Shown here one piece after another: positions 16,258-24,444 of a DNA stretch of 63,665 nt. The DNA lies in assembly GCA_945898095.1 (NCBI GenBank), contig CAMDHE010000011.1:1-63665 (forward strand). Reading direction: 5' to 3'. The number at the start of each line of letters is the position of its first letter. Within the stretch, counting starts at the first letter, position 1. The DNA comes from Roseateles toxinivorans (GTDB taxonomy: Bacteria > Pseudomonadota > Gammaproteobacteria > Burkholderiales > Burkholderiaceae_C). Under the pieces are notes generated by a model. It did no database searches. It was not told the DNA's origin and was given only the letters and a program-made list of their open reading frames with translations. The translations under genes and the position numbers were made by a program.

Positions 16258-17736
16258 TCAGGCGGAGAAATCGACCAGGACGCTCTTGAAACGCATATTC
16301 GCCTCGACCGCCTGCCGCCCGAGATCCTTGCCAATGCCCGAGCTGTGAAAGCCTCCCGTCGGAATCACATAGTCCGCCGTGCGACCGTAGCGGTTGACCC
16401 AGACCGTGCCGGCCTTGATGCTGCGCACCGCGCGCAAGGCCCGGCTCAGGTCGGCGGTGTAGACACCGGCAGCCAGGCCGTAGCAGGGGTGGGCCGCCAG
16501 CGCCAGGCCTTCAGCCTCGTCGTCAAAGGCCTGCACGGTCAGCACCGGGCCGAAGATCTCTTCGCGCACCGCCTCCATCTCTGAGGTGACGCCGATCAGC
16601 ACGGTCGGTGCATAAAAAGCCCCGCCTGCGCCCAGCTCCAGGCGCTGGCCGCCGATGAAGGCCTCGCCGCCTTGCCCCAGCGTGTTCTGGACGATGCTGT
16701 CGATCCGGTTCATTTGCGGCGCTGAAATGATCGGCGAGTAGGACGTCGCTTCGGCCCAGGTCGGCCCGGGCCGAATGGCTTGCGCCAGCTGGCTGATCCG
16801 CTCCAGCAGCTCGGCCTGCACCTTGCGCTGAACGATCAGGCGCGAACCGGCAATACAGACCTGGCCGGCATTGCCGAGAATAGATTGCGCAATGCTGCGC
16901 GCAACTTTATCCAGGTCCGCCGCATCGGCGAACACCAGTTGCGGGCTCTTGCCGCCCAGCTCCAGGGTCACCGGCTTGATGCCGCTCTCGGCGCTTGCCG
17001 TCATGATGGCCGCACCGGTGCGGGTGGAGCCAGTGAACGAGATCTTGCCGACGCCGGGATGGCGGCACAACGCATCGCCGGTCACCGAGCCCGTGCCCTG
17101 GACGATATTGAAAATGCCGGCGGGCATACCCGCCTCGATGGCGAGCTGGGCCAGCCGCAGGGCCGAGAACGGCGTCATCTCGGACGGCTTCAGCACCACG
17201 GCATTGCCCGCCGCCAGGGCCGGGCCGATCTTGGTCACCGCCTGGGTGATCGGAAAATTCCAGGGCGCGATGGTGGCGACGACGCCATAGGGCTCGCCGA
17301 TCACCAGGCCCAACTGGTCGCTGCGCGTCGCCGCCACATCGCCGCCCAGCTTGTCGGCGCATTCGGCAAAGAAGCGCAGGCAGTCGGCGGCATAGGGGAT
17401 GTCCACGGCCAGCACATCCTTGACCGGCCGGGTGGAGCCCAGGGCTTCGATGCGGGCCAGCTCACCGCTGTGGGTCTCGATCAGATCAGCCCAGCGTCGC
17501 ATGATGCGGGCGCGGGCACGGGGCGCGCCGGTGGCCCAGTCCGAGCGCTGGAACGCGGCCTGCGCATTGCTTACGGCGCGATCAACCAGGGCGGCCGAGG
17601 CGATGGGCAGCTCGGCGTAGATCTGGCCATCAGACGGGCGCCTGACTTCCAGCGCATCGCCGTCGCCATTGACCAACTGGCCGCCGATGAAATGGCCGTT
17701 CGGGAACGGGGTCTGGTTGGGGTCGAAATCAAGCAT
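16258..17736 (-). CDS. NAD(P)-dependent aldehyde dehydrogenase
   Basis: 492 residues, full length for the ALDH superfamily. Catalytic Cys294 lies in GNAGQVCIAGSRL, the general base Glu259 in VTLELGGKSPQ, and Asn160 in IAPWNFPITQ. The overall form, with MRFKSVLVDFSA at the end, resembles gamma-glutamyl-gamma-aminobutyraldehyde or betaine-aldehyde-type dehydrogenases. It would oxidise an amino-aldehyde released by the FAD oxidoreductases of this region. It starts 20 bp after the frame of the broken ridA gene. An internally deleted relative lies at 41120-41371. Confidence 0.93.
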   Translation of the reverse strand: MLDFDPNQTPFPNGHFIGGQLVNGDGDALEVRRPSDGQIYAELPIASAALVDRAVSNAQAAFQRSDWATGAPRARARIMRRWADLIETHSGELARIEALGSTRPVKDVLAVDIPYAADCLRFFAECADKLGGDVAATRSDQLGLVIGEPYGVVATIAPWNFPITQAVTKIGPALAAGNAVVLKPSEMTPFSALRLAQLAIEAGMPAGIFNIVQGTGSVTGDALCRHPGVGKISFTGSTRTGAAIMTASAESGIKPVTLELGGKSPQLVFADAADLDKVARSIAQSILGNAGQVCIAGSRLIVQRKVQAELLERISQLAQAIRPGPTWAEATSYSPIISAPQMNRIDSIVQNTLGQGGEAFIGGQRLELGAGGAFYAPTVLIGVTSEMEAVREEIFGPVLTVQAFDDEAEGLALAAHPCYGLAAGVYTADLSRALRAVRSIKAGTVWVNRYGRTADYVIPTGGFHSSGIGKDLGRQAVEANMRFKSVLVDFSA

Positions 17737-17755
17737 GCTGATGTCCTTGGCTTTG

Positions 17756-17995
17756 TTAAAGGCGCGATGTCGTGTTGAGATTTCGGCGTGCTACTTGCGC
17801 CAGTGGCGGCGGGCAGGACGTGGCAGAGCTTTTGCATCCGGTCAAGAATCGCCCGGGCAGCCCGTCGCGCCCGATCGGCAACTGGCCGGAGATGAAGAAG
17901 ACCTGGTCGCCCGAAACCACAGCCTGCGTGTAATGCCCGGCCGGCGCCAGTGCGCTTTGCGTCAGGACCGGCGTCACCAGCGCTGCGCTGCTCAT
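17756..17995 (-). pseudogene. Broken ridA-like gene (imine/enamine deaminase family)
   Basis: The ATG overlaps the stop of the aldolase gene (ATGA). The first ~47 residues are a normal RidA start: LAPAGHYTQAVVSGDQVFF and ISGQLPIGRDGLPG. After that the frame turns into unrelated Cys/Pro/Arg-rich sequence and stops at 79 residues. A neighbouring frame of the same strand reads ARAILDRMQKL then GAS, which is how RidA normally continues, so a deletion plus frameshift has wrecked the gene. Intact RidA has ~125-130 residues, including a catalytic Arg region missing here. Confidence 0.7.
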
Positions 17996-19176
17996 TGCCA
18001 GCCCCCAAAGCGCGGCCACTCGGCCTCGACCCGGTCGGATCTGCCACGGACGACCTGATAGGCCCGATGCTGGGCACCGGTGGCGCAGGCATGGTTGGGC
18101 AGGATGCGCACGCGGTCGCCAATCGCCAGATCGGGCAACGCCGCGCCCGAGCCCGACCGCACGGTGATGATCCCGTGCTCCTGGTTCGCGTCGGCCACGA
18201 CCAGATCGCCGTAAGGTCTGCCGGTGACGTCGCACACCAGCCCATAGCCCTGGTTGACCGCCTGCTTGCTCGTGCCGCGATCCTGCGACAGGGCCATCCA
18301 GCCCGCGTCGACCAGGATCCAGCCCTTGTCACGCTGATGGCCGATCACCGTCGCGAGCACCGAGACGGCGATGTCGTCGATCTGGCAGATACCGACCCCG
18401 GCCATCACCAGATCGAAGAACACGAACACGCCTGCCCGTACCTCGGTCACGCCGCTCAGGTCGGTCGCGCTATGGGCCGTCGGCGTCGAGCCGACGCTGA
18501 CCACCGGGCAGGGCAGCCCGGCCTCGCGCAGAATGCTGGCCGCATCGACAACGCTGCGCCGCTCCGCCTCGGCGCATTGCTGCAAGGCCTCGGGGCCGCG
18601 GGCGGTGTAGCTCCCGCCGGCATGGGTGATCACGCCACGCAACTCCGCGCCGGCCTGCAGCGCAAGGCCGATAGCGATGAGGCGCTGGCTGTCGGTGGGC
18701 AGTACGCCCGAGCGGTGACCATCACAGTCGATTTCGATCAGGGCCGGGATGCGCGTGCCAGCCTGCCGTGAGGCCGCTGCCACCGCCTGCGCCTGCTCGA
18801 CGCTGTCCAGCACCACGGCAAGATCGGCCCCCTCGGCGCGCAGTGCCAGCACTTGCGGAAGCTTGGCTGGTGCGATGCCGACGGCGTAGATGATGTCCCG
18901 CACCCCCGCCGCCACGAACTGCGCCGCTTCCTGGAGCGTCGAGACCGTCGCTGGCCCGGCCGACGAAGTCATGACGCGCCGCGCCACGTCCACCGACTTG
19001 GCCGTCTTCAGGTGCGGCCGCAGCGAAACGCCCAGCCGCTCAAGCCTGGCTCTCAGCCGGGCAATATTCCGATCCATCCGATCCGCGTCGAGGATCAGGC
19101 AAGGCGTTGCCAGATCCTCCAAGGTCGCTGTGTCCTCTGCAACCTGCGCCCGTTCCATCAAGCTTGATTGACTCAC
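17992..19176 (-). CDS. DSD1-family PLP enzyme (D-threonine/3-hydroxyaspartate aldolase type)
   Basis: 394 residues of the alanine-racemase-like barrel plus C-terminal domain. The PLP lysine lies in LRPHLKTAKS (~residue 59), the usual Arg-Pro-His-x-Lys-Thr motif; VSVGSTPTAHSATD and the metal-binding C-terminal HACATG segment fit D-threonine aldolases and D-serine dehydratases of this family. It cleaves or dehydrates beta-hydroxy D-amino acids. The GTG at 19174-19176 is preceded by GGAG at 8 bases, so this start is preferred over the later ATG. A leader of 54 bp upstream is repeated at 21200-21253. Confidence 0.9.
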   Translation of the reverse strand: MSQSSLMERAQVAEDTATLEDLATPCLILDADRMDRNIARLRARLERLGVSLRPHLKTAKSVDVARRVMTSSAGPATVSTLQEAAQFVAAGVRDIIYAVGIAPAKLPQVLALRAEGADLAVVLDSVEQAQAVAAASRQAGTRIPALIEIDCDGHRSGVLPTDSQRLIAIGLALQAGAELRGVITHAGGSYTARGPEALQQCAEAERRSVVDAASILREAGLPCPVVSVGSTPTAHSATDLSGVTEVRAGVFVFFDLVMAGVGICQIDDIAVSVLATVIGHQRDKGWILVDAGWMALSQDRGTSKQAVNQGYGLVCDVTGRPYGDLVVADANQEHGIITVRSGSGAALPDLAIGDRVRILPNHACATGAQHRAYQVVRGRSDRVEAEWPRFGGWQ

Positions 19177-19229
19177 CGTCTGATCTCCAGTTGTTCATCG
19201 TGGCGCCAATATTGCGCAGAATTGATGAA
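19176..19229 (-). repeat. Leader repeat copy 1, upstream of the aldolase gene
   Basis: These 54 bp, covering the GTG start, ribosome binding site and upstream sequence, align without gaps to 21200-21253 with 42 identical positions. Conserved blocks are CCGTCTGATCTC and ATATTGCGC. It is probably a duplicated promoter or operator. Confidence 0.65.
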
Positions 19230-19281
19230 GTTTTTACTTAACAATCAAGCCCGACGGCCTTTGCTCCTCGACGGTTTTCGA

Positions 19282-19434
19282 TCACCGGACCAAATCCTTG
19301 AAGCGGCAGTACATGCCAATGAGCGGCAGGAACCAGGCTTTGCCGAAATGGCCGGGGATGGCGAGCCAATCGAAGTCGAGCCTGGGGTTCAGATCTGCGC
19401 GGCCGTCGAGCAACTCGGCCAAGCATGAGGACCA
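19282..19434 (-). pseudogene. C-terminal fragment of a FAD-dependent oxidoreductase
   Basis: In one minus-strand frame the sequence reads LAELLDGRADLNP, then LAIPGHFGKAWFLPLIGMY and RFKDLV before a TGA at 19282-19284. This is the same ending as the oxidoreductase at 42260 (AIPGHFGPPWFLPAVGLYF, RIKDKLS). Only about 45 codons remain, and upstream the frame runs straight into a fragment of another gene. It is clear gene debris. Confidence 0.75.
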
Positions 19435-19498
19435 TCACCAGACCGCGTAGCGCGTCGACGTTTTGCAGTCGGGTCTGCATTGCGACTTTTGTCGGCAT
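19425..19498 (-). pseudogene. N-terminal fragment of a DUF1624-type acyltransferase gene
   Basis: From the ATG at 19496-19498 the frame reads MPTKVAMQTRLQNVDALRG and LVMVLML, matching the start of the intact gene at 23159-24358 (SIDALRGLVMIVMM). It then changes into the FAD oxidoreductase fragment. The two fragments were probably joined by a deletion. Confidence 0.65.
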
Positions 19499-19587
19499 GG
19501 CGGCGACCTCCGATCGCGGTCGAAGCCGGGTGGAATTCAACATGAGCTGTCCTTTTCGGATGCTGAAGGCCTGGAGCTTGGGGTTCG

Positions 19588-20913
19588 TCAGAAGTCGGCG
19601 ACCTGGCCCCAAGTTGCGGACGAGAAGCGGTCGGGGTGAAACGGGCGCGGATCGATGATCGGCGCGGCGCCAGTGACAATATCGGCGATCAGATGCCCCG
19701 CGCCGGGGCTGACGCCGAAGCCATGGCCGCTGAAGCCGGCGGCCAGCACCAGTCCGGGCTGCGACTTGATCTCGCCGATGCCCGGCACGCCATCCGGCGT
19801 GCTGTCGATATAGCCGGCCCAGGCGGCGGTGATTGATCGCTCTCTGAGGGCGGGAACCAGGTCGACGGCGCGCTGATAGGTCAGCCGGACGACGGCTTCG
19901 TCCACGGCAGGATCGAGCACTCGCATGCGCTCCATCGGTGTGGGGCGGTCGAGGCGCCAGCGCGCCAGCGATTCATGACCCGAACGGAAGCCCTCCAGTC
20001 CGCCCAGGGCGAGGTTGCGCCAGCGCCGCTGGAACATCGGAAGAAACTGCCACCCGAAGCGCAGCATTTGCGGCGTTGGATCGACCCTGGCGCGGCCGCT
20101 TATCGCGAGCGTGTAGCTGCCGTCGCTGCGGCGCGTCATGCTGGCGGCGCTGGTGTGCAGCGTGTCTGGCAGATCGGCGCTGCCAGGCCCGACAGTCAGC
20201 ACGGTCTGGCGGATGGCAGCCTGCGGAAAGCGGATACCGAGCTGGCGGCAGAAAGACGAGGCCCAGGCACCGCCAGCAAGCACGGCCGCAGGAGTGCGGA
20301 TGACGCCAAGCTCGGTGACCACGGCGGACAGTCGGCCGCCCTGTGTTTCAATCCCGCGGGCCGCGCAACGCTGATGGACCGTGCCACCATGCCGCAGGAT
20401 GGCGCGCGCAACGGCGGGGGCCGCGCGCGATGGGTCGGCGGTGCCATCGGTTGGTGAAAACACACCGCCCTTCCACGACTTGCCGGTGACGCGCCCACGC
20501 TCGGCGGCTTCGCGCGATGACAACATCTGCGTCTGGATGCCAACCGAGCGGGCGAAATCGCCCCATCGCGACCAGCCCGCCAGTTCCGCCTCGTCGTTGC
20601 TCAAGTAGAGCAGCCCGCAGCGCCGGAAGCCGGTCTGATCCGATTCGTCGGCGACGAACTGGTCCCAAAGCTCCAGGCTCTTGGTCGCCATCGGCAGTTC
20701 GCGTGCATCTCGGTTCTGCTGGCGGCACCAACCCCAGTTTCGGCTCGACTGCTCGGCACCGATGCAGCCTTTCTCAAGCAAAGCAACCTTCAGGCCGCGA
20801 CGGGCGAGGTAGTAGGCGGTGAAGGCACCGATGACACCGCCCCCGATGACGACAACGTCGGCATGCGCGGGCAATTCGGGGGACGACTCGATCGAGACCA
20901 GCGGCGCAGGCAT
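19588..20913 (-). CDS. FAD-dependent oxidoreductase (DadA/PuuB type)
   Basis: 441 residues from the ATG at 20911-20913. The N-terminal dinucleotide-binding motif is VVVIGGGVIGAFTAYYLARRG with the Glu of LLEKG after it; ARELPMATKSLELW and a C-terminal GFSGHGFGVSPGAGHLIAD segment fit DAO-family amino acid or amine oxidases. It would deaminate or N-dealkylate an amino compound, giving an imine or aldehyde for the neighbouring dehydrogenase. The frame is open further upstream only because it runs into a cupin remnant. Transcribed with the module toward 15.7 kb. Confidence 0.9.
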   Translation of the reverse strand: MPAPLVSIESSPELPAHADVVVIGGGVIGAFTAYYLARRGLKVALLEKGCIGAEQSSRNWGWCRQQNRDARELPMATKSLELWDQFVADESDQTGFRRCGLLYLSNDEAELAGWSRWGDFARSVGIQTQMLSSREAAERGRVTGKSWKGGVFSPTDGTADPSRAAPAVARAILRHGGTVHQRCAARGIETQGGRLSAVVTELGVIRTPAAVLAGGAWASSFCRQLGIRFPQAAIRQTVLTVGPGSADLPDTLHTSAASMTRRSDGSYTLAISGRARVDPTPQMLRFGWQFLPMFQRRWRNLALGGLEGFRSGHESLARWRLDRPTPMERMRVLDPAVDEAVVRLTYQRAVDLVPALRERSITAAWAGYIDSTPDGVPGIGEIKSQPGLVLAAGFSGHGFGVSPGAGHLIADIVTGAAPIIDPRPFHPDRFSSATWGQVADF

Positions 20914-20930
20914 GCTCAGACGCTCGGCCG

Positions 20931-21041
20931 ATGAGCCCGACCTTGCACACCTTCTCCAAGCTGCGTCAGGTGCCGACGTGGCCGGCATTCGCGCGGCTTG
21001 CCGAGCCTGCTCGAACTGAAGTTAACAAGAAAATTCGACAT
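20931..21041 (-). pseudogene. Internally deleted cupin gene remnant
   Basis: From the ATG at 21039-21041 the frame starts MSNFLVNFSSSRLGKPREC, matching the intact cupin at 15763 (MSNLLVTFNFDQLGEPREY). After ~22 residues the middle of the gene is missing, and in a nearby frame the normal ending appears as AGHVGT, a stop, RSLEKVCKVGLI (intact: GYTGTWRTLETVRKVWV). About 80 codons are gone and an in-frame stop is present. Confidence 0.75.
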
Positions 21042-21199
21042 GGGAAAATGGCGCCTTGTTGCTGACCTGGAGGCTTCATATTAGGAGCGGAACCGGCGGC
21101 ATTGCTACCAAAGCAGGCGACTCCAACAGTGTCAAATTGGGAATGCGCCTGTCGACACAGCGGGTTGTGCCGAGCGCGCAGTCCATTGAGCTGCCTTCG

Positions 21200-21253
21200 C
21201 CGTCTGATCTCTACCTGTCCATCATGGCGGGCATATTGCGCCGGCTGGATGAA
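21200..21253 (-). repeat. Leader repeat copy 2
   Basis: Ungapped match of 42 of 54 positions to the leader and start region of the aldolase gene (19176-19229). No aldolase-like reading frame follows it, so it is probably the promoter left from a lost gene at the head of the duplicated module, and could now drive the oxidoreductase at 19588. Confidence 0.6.
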
Positions 21254-21460
21254 TGAATAATTCAATTAACCGAACATTCAGTAAGGCTTAGAACTTAATG
21301 ATCAGTTCGGAAGACCTTGCGCGCAGTTGCTGAAGAGCAGCGCCGTCAGCCAGTCCTGACTATCTTGCCAATGCCGCACCGATTCAACTGCCCGTAGACT
21401 TGACTCGGCACCGGTGCTGGGTGGTAAGCGATGTCCGCGACGGCCAAGCCTCTTTCTTAG

Positions 21461-21622
21461 GGATGCTCTGCATAACTCAACGCGAGTTGGTGCAGCGCGG
21501 ATCGGGATGGGATGCAAGGCGCATTTTGCGGCCAATAGCGCGTGCTATTGGCAATAAATGCAACGCCGCAGACCGCTCGAGGCCGCGCTATCAAAAACCG
21601 TGAGGGGTTATGCAGAGCATCC
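21461..21622. mobile_element. MITE with perfect 16-bp terminal inverted repeats and TTAG target duplication
   Basis: The ends are GGATGCTCTGCATAAC (21461-21476) and its exact reverse complement (21607-21622). Directly outside both ends is TTAG (21457-21460 and 21623-21626), a 4-bp target duplication like those of some IS5-family elements. The 162-bp element has no ORF and contains an internal hairpin GCCAATAGC-GCGT-GCTATTGGC. It would need a transposase from elsewhere. A single matching end occurs at 58916. Confidence 0.85.
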
Positions 21623-21705
21623 TTAGGGCGAGCGCCCACGGCAGTAGGCAGCGATGGGTCGAACGAATGATTTGTCGTGGATTGCGATCAGGCTAACTGA
21701 GGTGT

Positions 21706-21738
21706 GAAAAGCACCTGTGTCAGACGCAGGTGCTTTTC
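21706..21738 (-). terminator. Rho-independent terminator of the small His-motif gene
   Basis: GAAAAGCACCTG (21706-21717), a 9-base loop and CAGGTGCTTTTC (21727-21738) form a perfect 12-bp stem 18 bp after the stop at 21756. In the minus direction the stem ends in a T-rich run. Confidence 0.8.
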
Positions 21739-21755
21739 TCCGCTGGGCGGACTGG

Positions 21756-22151
21756 TTACTTGATCGAAAAGGTAACGCCGCTCTGGGCGCGCGTTGTTTT
21801 ATTGACCAGGGTGACTGCCACCCTCGCCCCGACCGGGATGGTGACATCCTTGGCTTCAAACTTGTTGCCCCCTGCGGGTTTCAACATCACTTCGGATTTC
21901 TCACCTTTGGCCAAGATGGTGAGCTTGGCGTTGATGGCGGCACTGTCGACCGGTTCATGGTCTTCCATGACATAGAGTGATACCACCTTGGGGCGGACGA
22001 CCAGTTCGAACAGCGTTTCCCCGACCAGTTGAACTACCCCACCATGTTCAGGCTTGGTACTCCCATGGGCGAAGGCGGAAGCACCAGCCAGCAAAGAACT
22101 GACCAGCAAAACTGCTGGAAATACTCGCTTCAACAATATGTTCACGTTCAT
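21756..22151 (-). CDS. Small periplasmic protein with N-terminal His motif
   Basis: 131 residues. A signal peptide (VFPAVLLVSSLLAGASAFA) is followed directly by HGSTKPEHGGVVQ, a likely metal-binding His cluster at the mature N-terminus. The remainder is beta-rich (VVRPKVVSLYVMEDHEPVD) without a named family. Its position at the end of a metal-efflux block and the similarity of the His cluster to HGPNGEHLD in two proteins of the RND operon suggest a periplasmic metal-binding role, an inference. The gene lies 72 bp downstream of the DUF4198 gene and ends in a terminator. Confidence 0.8.
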   Translation of the reverse strand: MNVNILLKRVFPAVLLVSSLLAGASAFAHGSTKPEHGGVVQLVGETLFELVVRPKVVSLYVMEDHEPVDSAAINAKLTILAKGEKSEVMLKPAGGNKFEAKDVTIPVGARVAVTLVNKTTRAQSGVTFSIK

Positions 22152-22223
22152 TGCTTGGTTCCAAAGGTTCAGTGCGGCTTGGCAAGTGCCTTGCTTTATC
22201 GGCCTGGAAAATTTGCTTTCGCC

Positions 22224-22967
22224 TTACTCCGGTGCGTGAGGAAGCGTGAACGCAAGGGTTGCCAGGTATTCGATGAAATCGATTTTCTTGGGGTCATCGG
22301 ACGGCCCCTTGAAGGTCGCGCTGACCACATTGAGACCCTGGTTGCGCACCTTGATCGTGATGCTGCCGTCGGCCGCTGTGCGACGCGGTTTGGCGTCGGG
22401 ATCGTTCACGTAGTCGCTGAGCACCATCGCGCCGGCCACCGGTTTGCCTTGGAACAGCACGCGCAGCTTCAAGGGCTTGCCGAGTAGATCGGGCAGTCCG
22501 GGAGTGACTGTCACGATCTGCAGGACTTGATCCGGCAACGCCGGAATTGCTGTCAGCAGCGGAGCCTGTATGGACACTGCAAACTTGACGGTCTTCTCGC
22601 TCAGCACCGCATTGGGCACCTCATCGCGCCCTTTCTTGTGCCATTCGCCGTCGGGTGTCTTGCTCCAGATGCCATTCTCGAGCACAGCTGCCACCGCGGT
22701 CGGCTGGCTCTCGCTGTCGACCAGAAGGAGCGGCCCGGCGACTCGAAGCGTCGTCACAATCGGTTTCCATTGGGCGTCATAGCCCGCCACATTCTTGAAC
22801 AAGGGCAAACGCTTGACCGTATCAAGATCGTCAGCGCCGACGCCGTAAATCACGCCGATTTGCTTGGCACGCTGCGCGAACCAGATGCCATGAGCCTCGA
22901 CTGCCGTCGCGGGCAGCATGCCGGCGAGCATGGCCGCCAGCGTCAAACCGATTGAGAAATTCTTCAT
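22224..22967 (-). CDS. DUF4198 domain periplasmic protein
   Basis: 247 residues: signal peptide (MKNFSIGLTLAAMLAGMLPATAVEA cleaved before HGIW), then the DUF4198 pattern HGIWFAQRAKQIGVIYG and the carboxypeptidase-regulatory-like fold KLRVLFQGKPVAGAMVLSDYVND followed by RTAADGSITIKV. Family members (NikM-like) are tied to nickel, cobalt or other metal transport. A His at the mature N-terminus can act as a metal ligand. It is followed downstream by the small His-motif gene. Its own substrate metal is unknown. Confidence 0.88.
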   Translation of the reverse strand: MKNFSIGLTLAAMLAGMLPATAVEAHGIWFAQRAKQIGVIYGVGADDLDTVKRLPLFKNVAGYDAQWKPIVTTLRVAGPLLLVDSESQPTAVAAVLENGIWSKTPDGEWHKKGRDEVPNAVLSEKTVKFAVSIQAPLLTAIPALPDQVLQIVTVTPGLPDLLGKPLKLRVLFQGKPVAGAMVLSDYVNDPDAKPRRTAADGSITIKVRNQGLNVVSATFKGPSDDPKKIDFIEYLATLAFTLPHAPE

Positions 22968-23158
22968 CTGAAACTCCTTGCTGAGTTGGAAGCCGTTAAG
23001 GCCGACATACCGATGCTATAGATGACAAGGCAAAGAGAATGCCGTTCCGACGCCTACCGCTGCTTGCTTTGCCTCGAAATTGTCCGATTGCCGGCAGAAT
23101 CCCCGGCTCGCCGGTCGAGATCGGCAGCTCGACCAGCGCTGCGGACTAAAGCATGAAA

Positions 23159-24358
23159 TCAGAAGTACTTGACCCAGGCCTGCGTCGACGACCTCTTGTA
23201 GCGCGCAAACGCCCGGCAAGGGAAGTAAATGATCGGTACCAATGCCAGCCAAACCACCCAGACGATCCAGAACTGGTCAGCATCGACACCGAACCTGCTG
23301 CCTTGATTGGGACCGTAGATCGAGAGCAGGACACGATAAGAAATCAGCAATATATAGAGGTGCAGGATGTAATAGAACATCGGTGCGCCGCCAAAGGTGG
23401 AAATCACACGGGTCAAAGCGTTATCGGAAAATTCCAGGGCCGCCAGCAACAACATCCCGCCACCCAAGGTCATCAACAGGAAATCAAGCGAGGGCGGATA
23501 TTTGGTGAAGTTCAACCAGTTCATCACGGTCTCGATCTGGCTGCTGCCAGCAACCCAAGCCTGGTTCTCGCCGTAGATATTGAAGCCACGCAGCAAAGCC
23601 AGCAGGGCCAGGCAGGCGAGTCCGAGTATTGTCAACACCCTGCGTCGGGTCAGTTTGTCGATGCGCGCGGCGAATATCGGCGCTAAGCAATACCCGAGCA
23701 AGATCACGCCGACCCAGGGCAAAGCCGGATAGGTCAGCCTCACCTTGATGGCGCCGTCGGCCAATGCCCAACCGCGGTGCAGCATCAATGTCCATGGCAG
23801 GTACCAAGCGCTATCGGCAGCGACCACAATGCCGGCGAAGGCGTTATGCCCGCTGACTATGACGACTCCAAGCAGAAGCAATAGCCACCGCGGCAATCCG
23901 ACCAACAGGGCCAGGGCCAACATGCTGAAGCCAATCGCCCACATCACCTGAAGGTAGACCACGTTGTAGGTCCCGCTCCATGCGAAGTTGACAACGGTCA
24001 GTTCCAGCGCGATCAAGAGCAACCCCCGCTTGAGCAAGAAACTGCGGACATCACGGCTTTGGCCTTGGGGTGGGTTGGCATAAAGCCAGGCCGAAAGCCC
24101 GGTCAGAAAAACGAAAACCGGGGCGCAAAAATGCGCTGCCAAGCGGGAAAAAAATAGTTCTGGTGCGGTACCCGGCAGGGTCATCGGATCAGTGACTTGC
24201 AGGTGCAGATAGAGTGTCTCGCGCACATGGTCGAGCATCATCACGATCATCACGAGTCCCCGCAAGGCATCGATGGAAGTGATTCGAGCCTTGTGCAACT
24301 GAAGCTCTGCGGGCGAGCTACGGCCAGACAAGTCACTAGGGCTGTTGGAGTTGTGCAT
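23159..24358 (-). CDS. DUF1624/heparan-alpha-glucosaminide N-acetyltransferase-like membrane protein
   Basis: 399 residues with about ten hydrophobic helices. The N-terminal ITSIDALRGLVMIVMMLDHVRE is the hallmark of this acyltransferase group, whose first-helix region carries the catalytic His. It sits in the inner membrane and would transfer an acyl group across it; the acceptor is unknown. The ATG at 24356-24358 has GGGAA upstream. The gene follows the CusA-type pump by 200 bp, with palindromic sequences in the gap that may regulate it. A decayed N-terminal copy lies at 19425. Confidence 0.88.
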   Translation of the reverse strand: MHNSNSPSDLSGRSSPAELQLHKARITSIDALRGLVMIVMMLDHVRETLYLHLQVTDPMTLPGTAPELFFSRLAAHFCAPVFVFLTGLSAWLYANPPQGQSRDVRSFLLKRGLLLIALELTVVNFAWSGTYNVVYLQVMWAIGFSMLALALLVGLPRWLLLLLGVVIVSGHNAFAGIVVAADSAWYLPWTLMLHRGWALADGAIKVRLTYPALPWVGVILLGYCLAPIFAARIDKLTRRRVLTILGLACLALLALLRGFNIYGENQAWVAGSSQIETVMNWLNFTKYPPSLDFLLMTLGGGMLLLAALEFSDNALTRVISTFGGAPMFYYILHLYILLISYRVLLSIYGPNQGSRFGVDADQFWIVWVVWLALVPIIYFPCRAFARYKRSSTQAWVKYF

Positions 24359-24444
24359 GGTGAATTCCCGATGAAATGATGGAACCGGAGCGATCCCAGA
24401 TGAGTCAATGGTTGAGGACAGGGAAAATCAATTGCCAGGCGCCG

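Larger units (their letters stand above)
21042..21755. other. Gene-free spacer with leader repeat, MITE and terminator
   Basis: About 700 bp without a credible intact gene. It holds the second copy of the aldolase leader (21200-21253), a miniature transposable element (21461-21622) and a terminator hairpin (21706-21738). The part at 21302-21456 shows no recognised content; a short minus-strand frame there runs into the MITE. Confidence 0.75.

Noticed and set aside
16780-17778. 332-codon plus-strand frame opposite the aldehyde dehydrogenase
   Set aside because: Antisense to catalytic ALDH motifs, so it is a codon-bias artefact.
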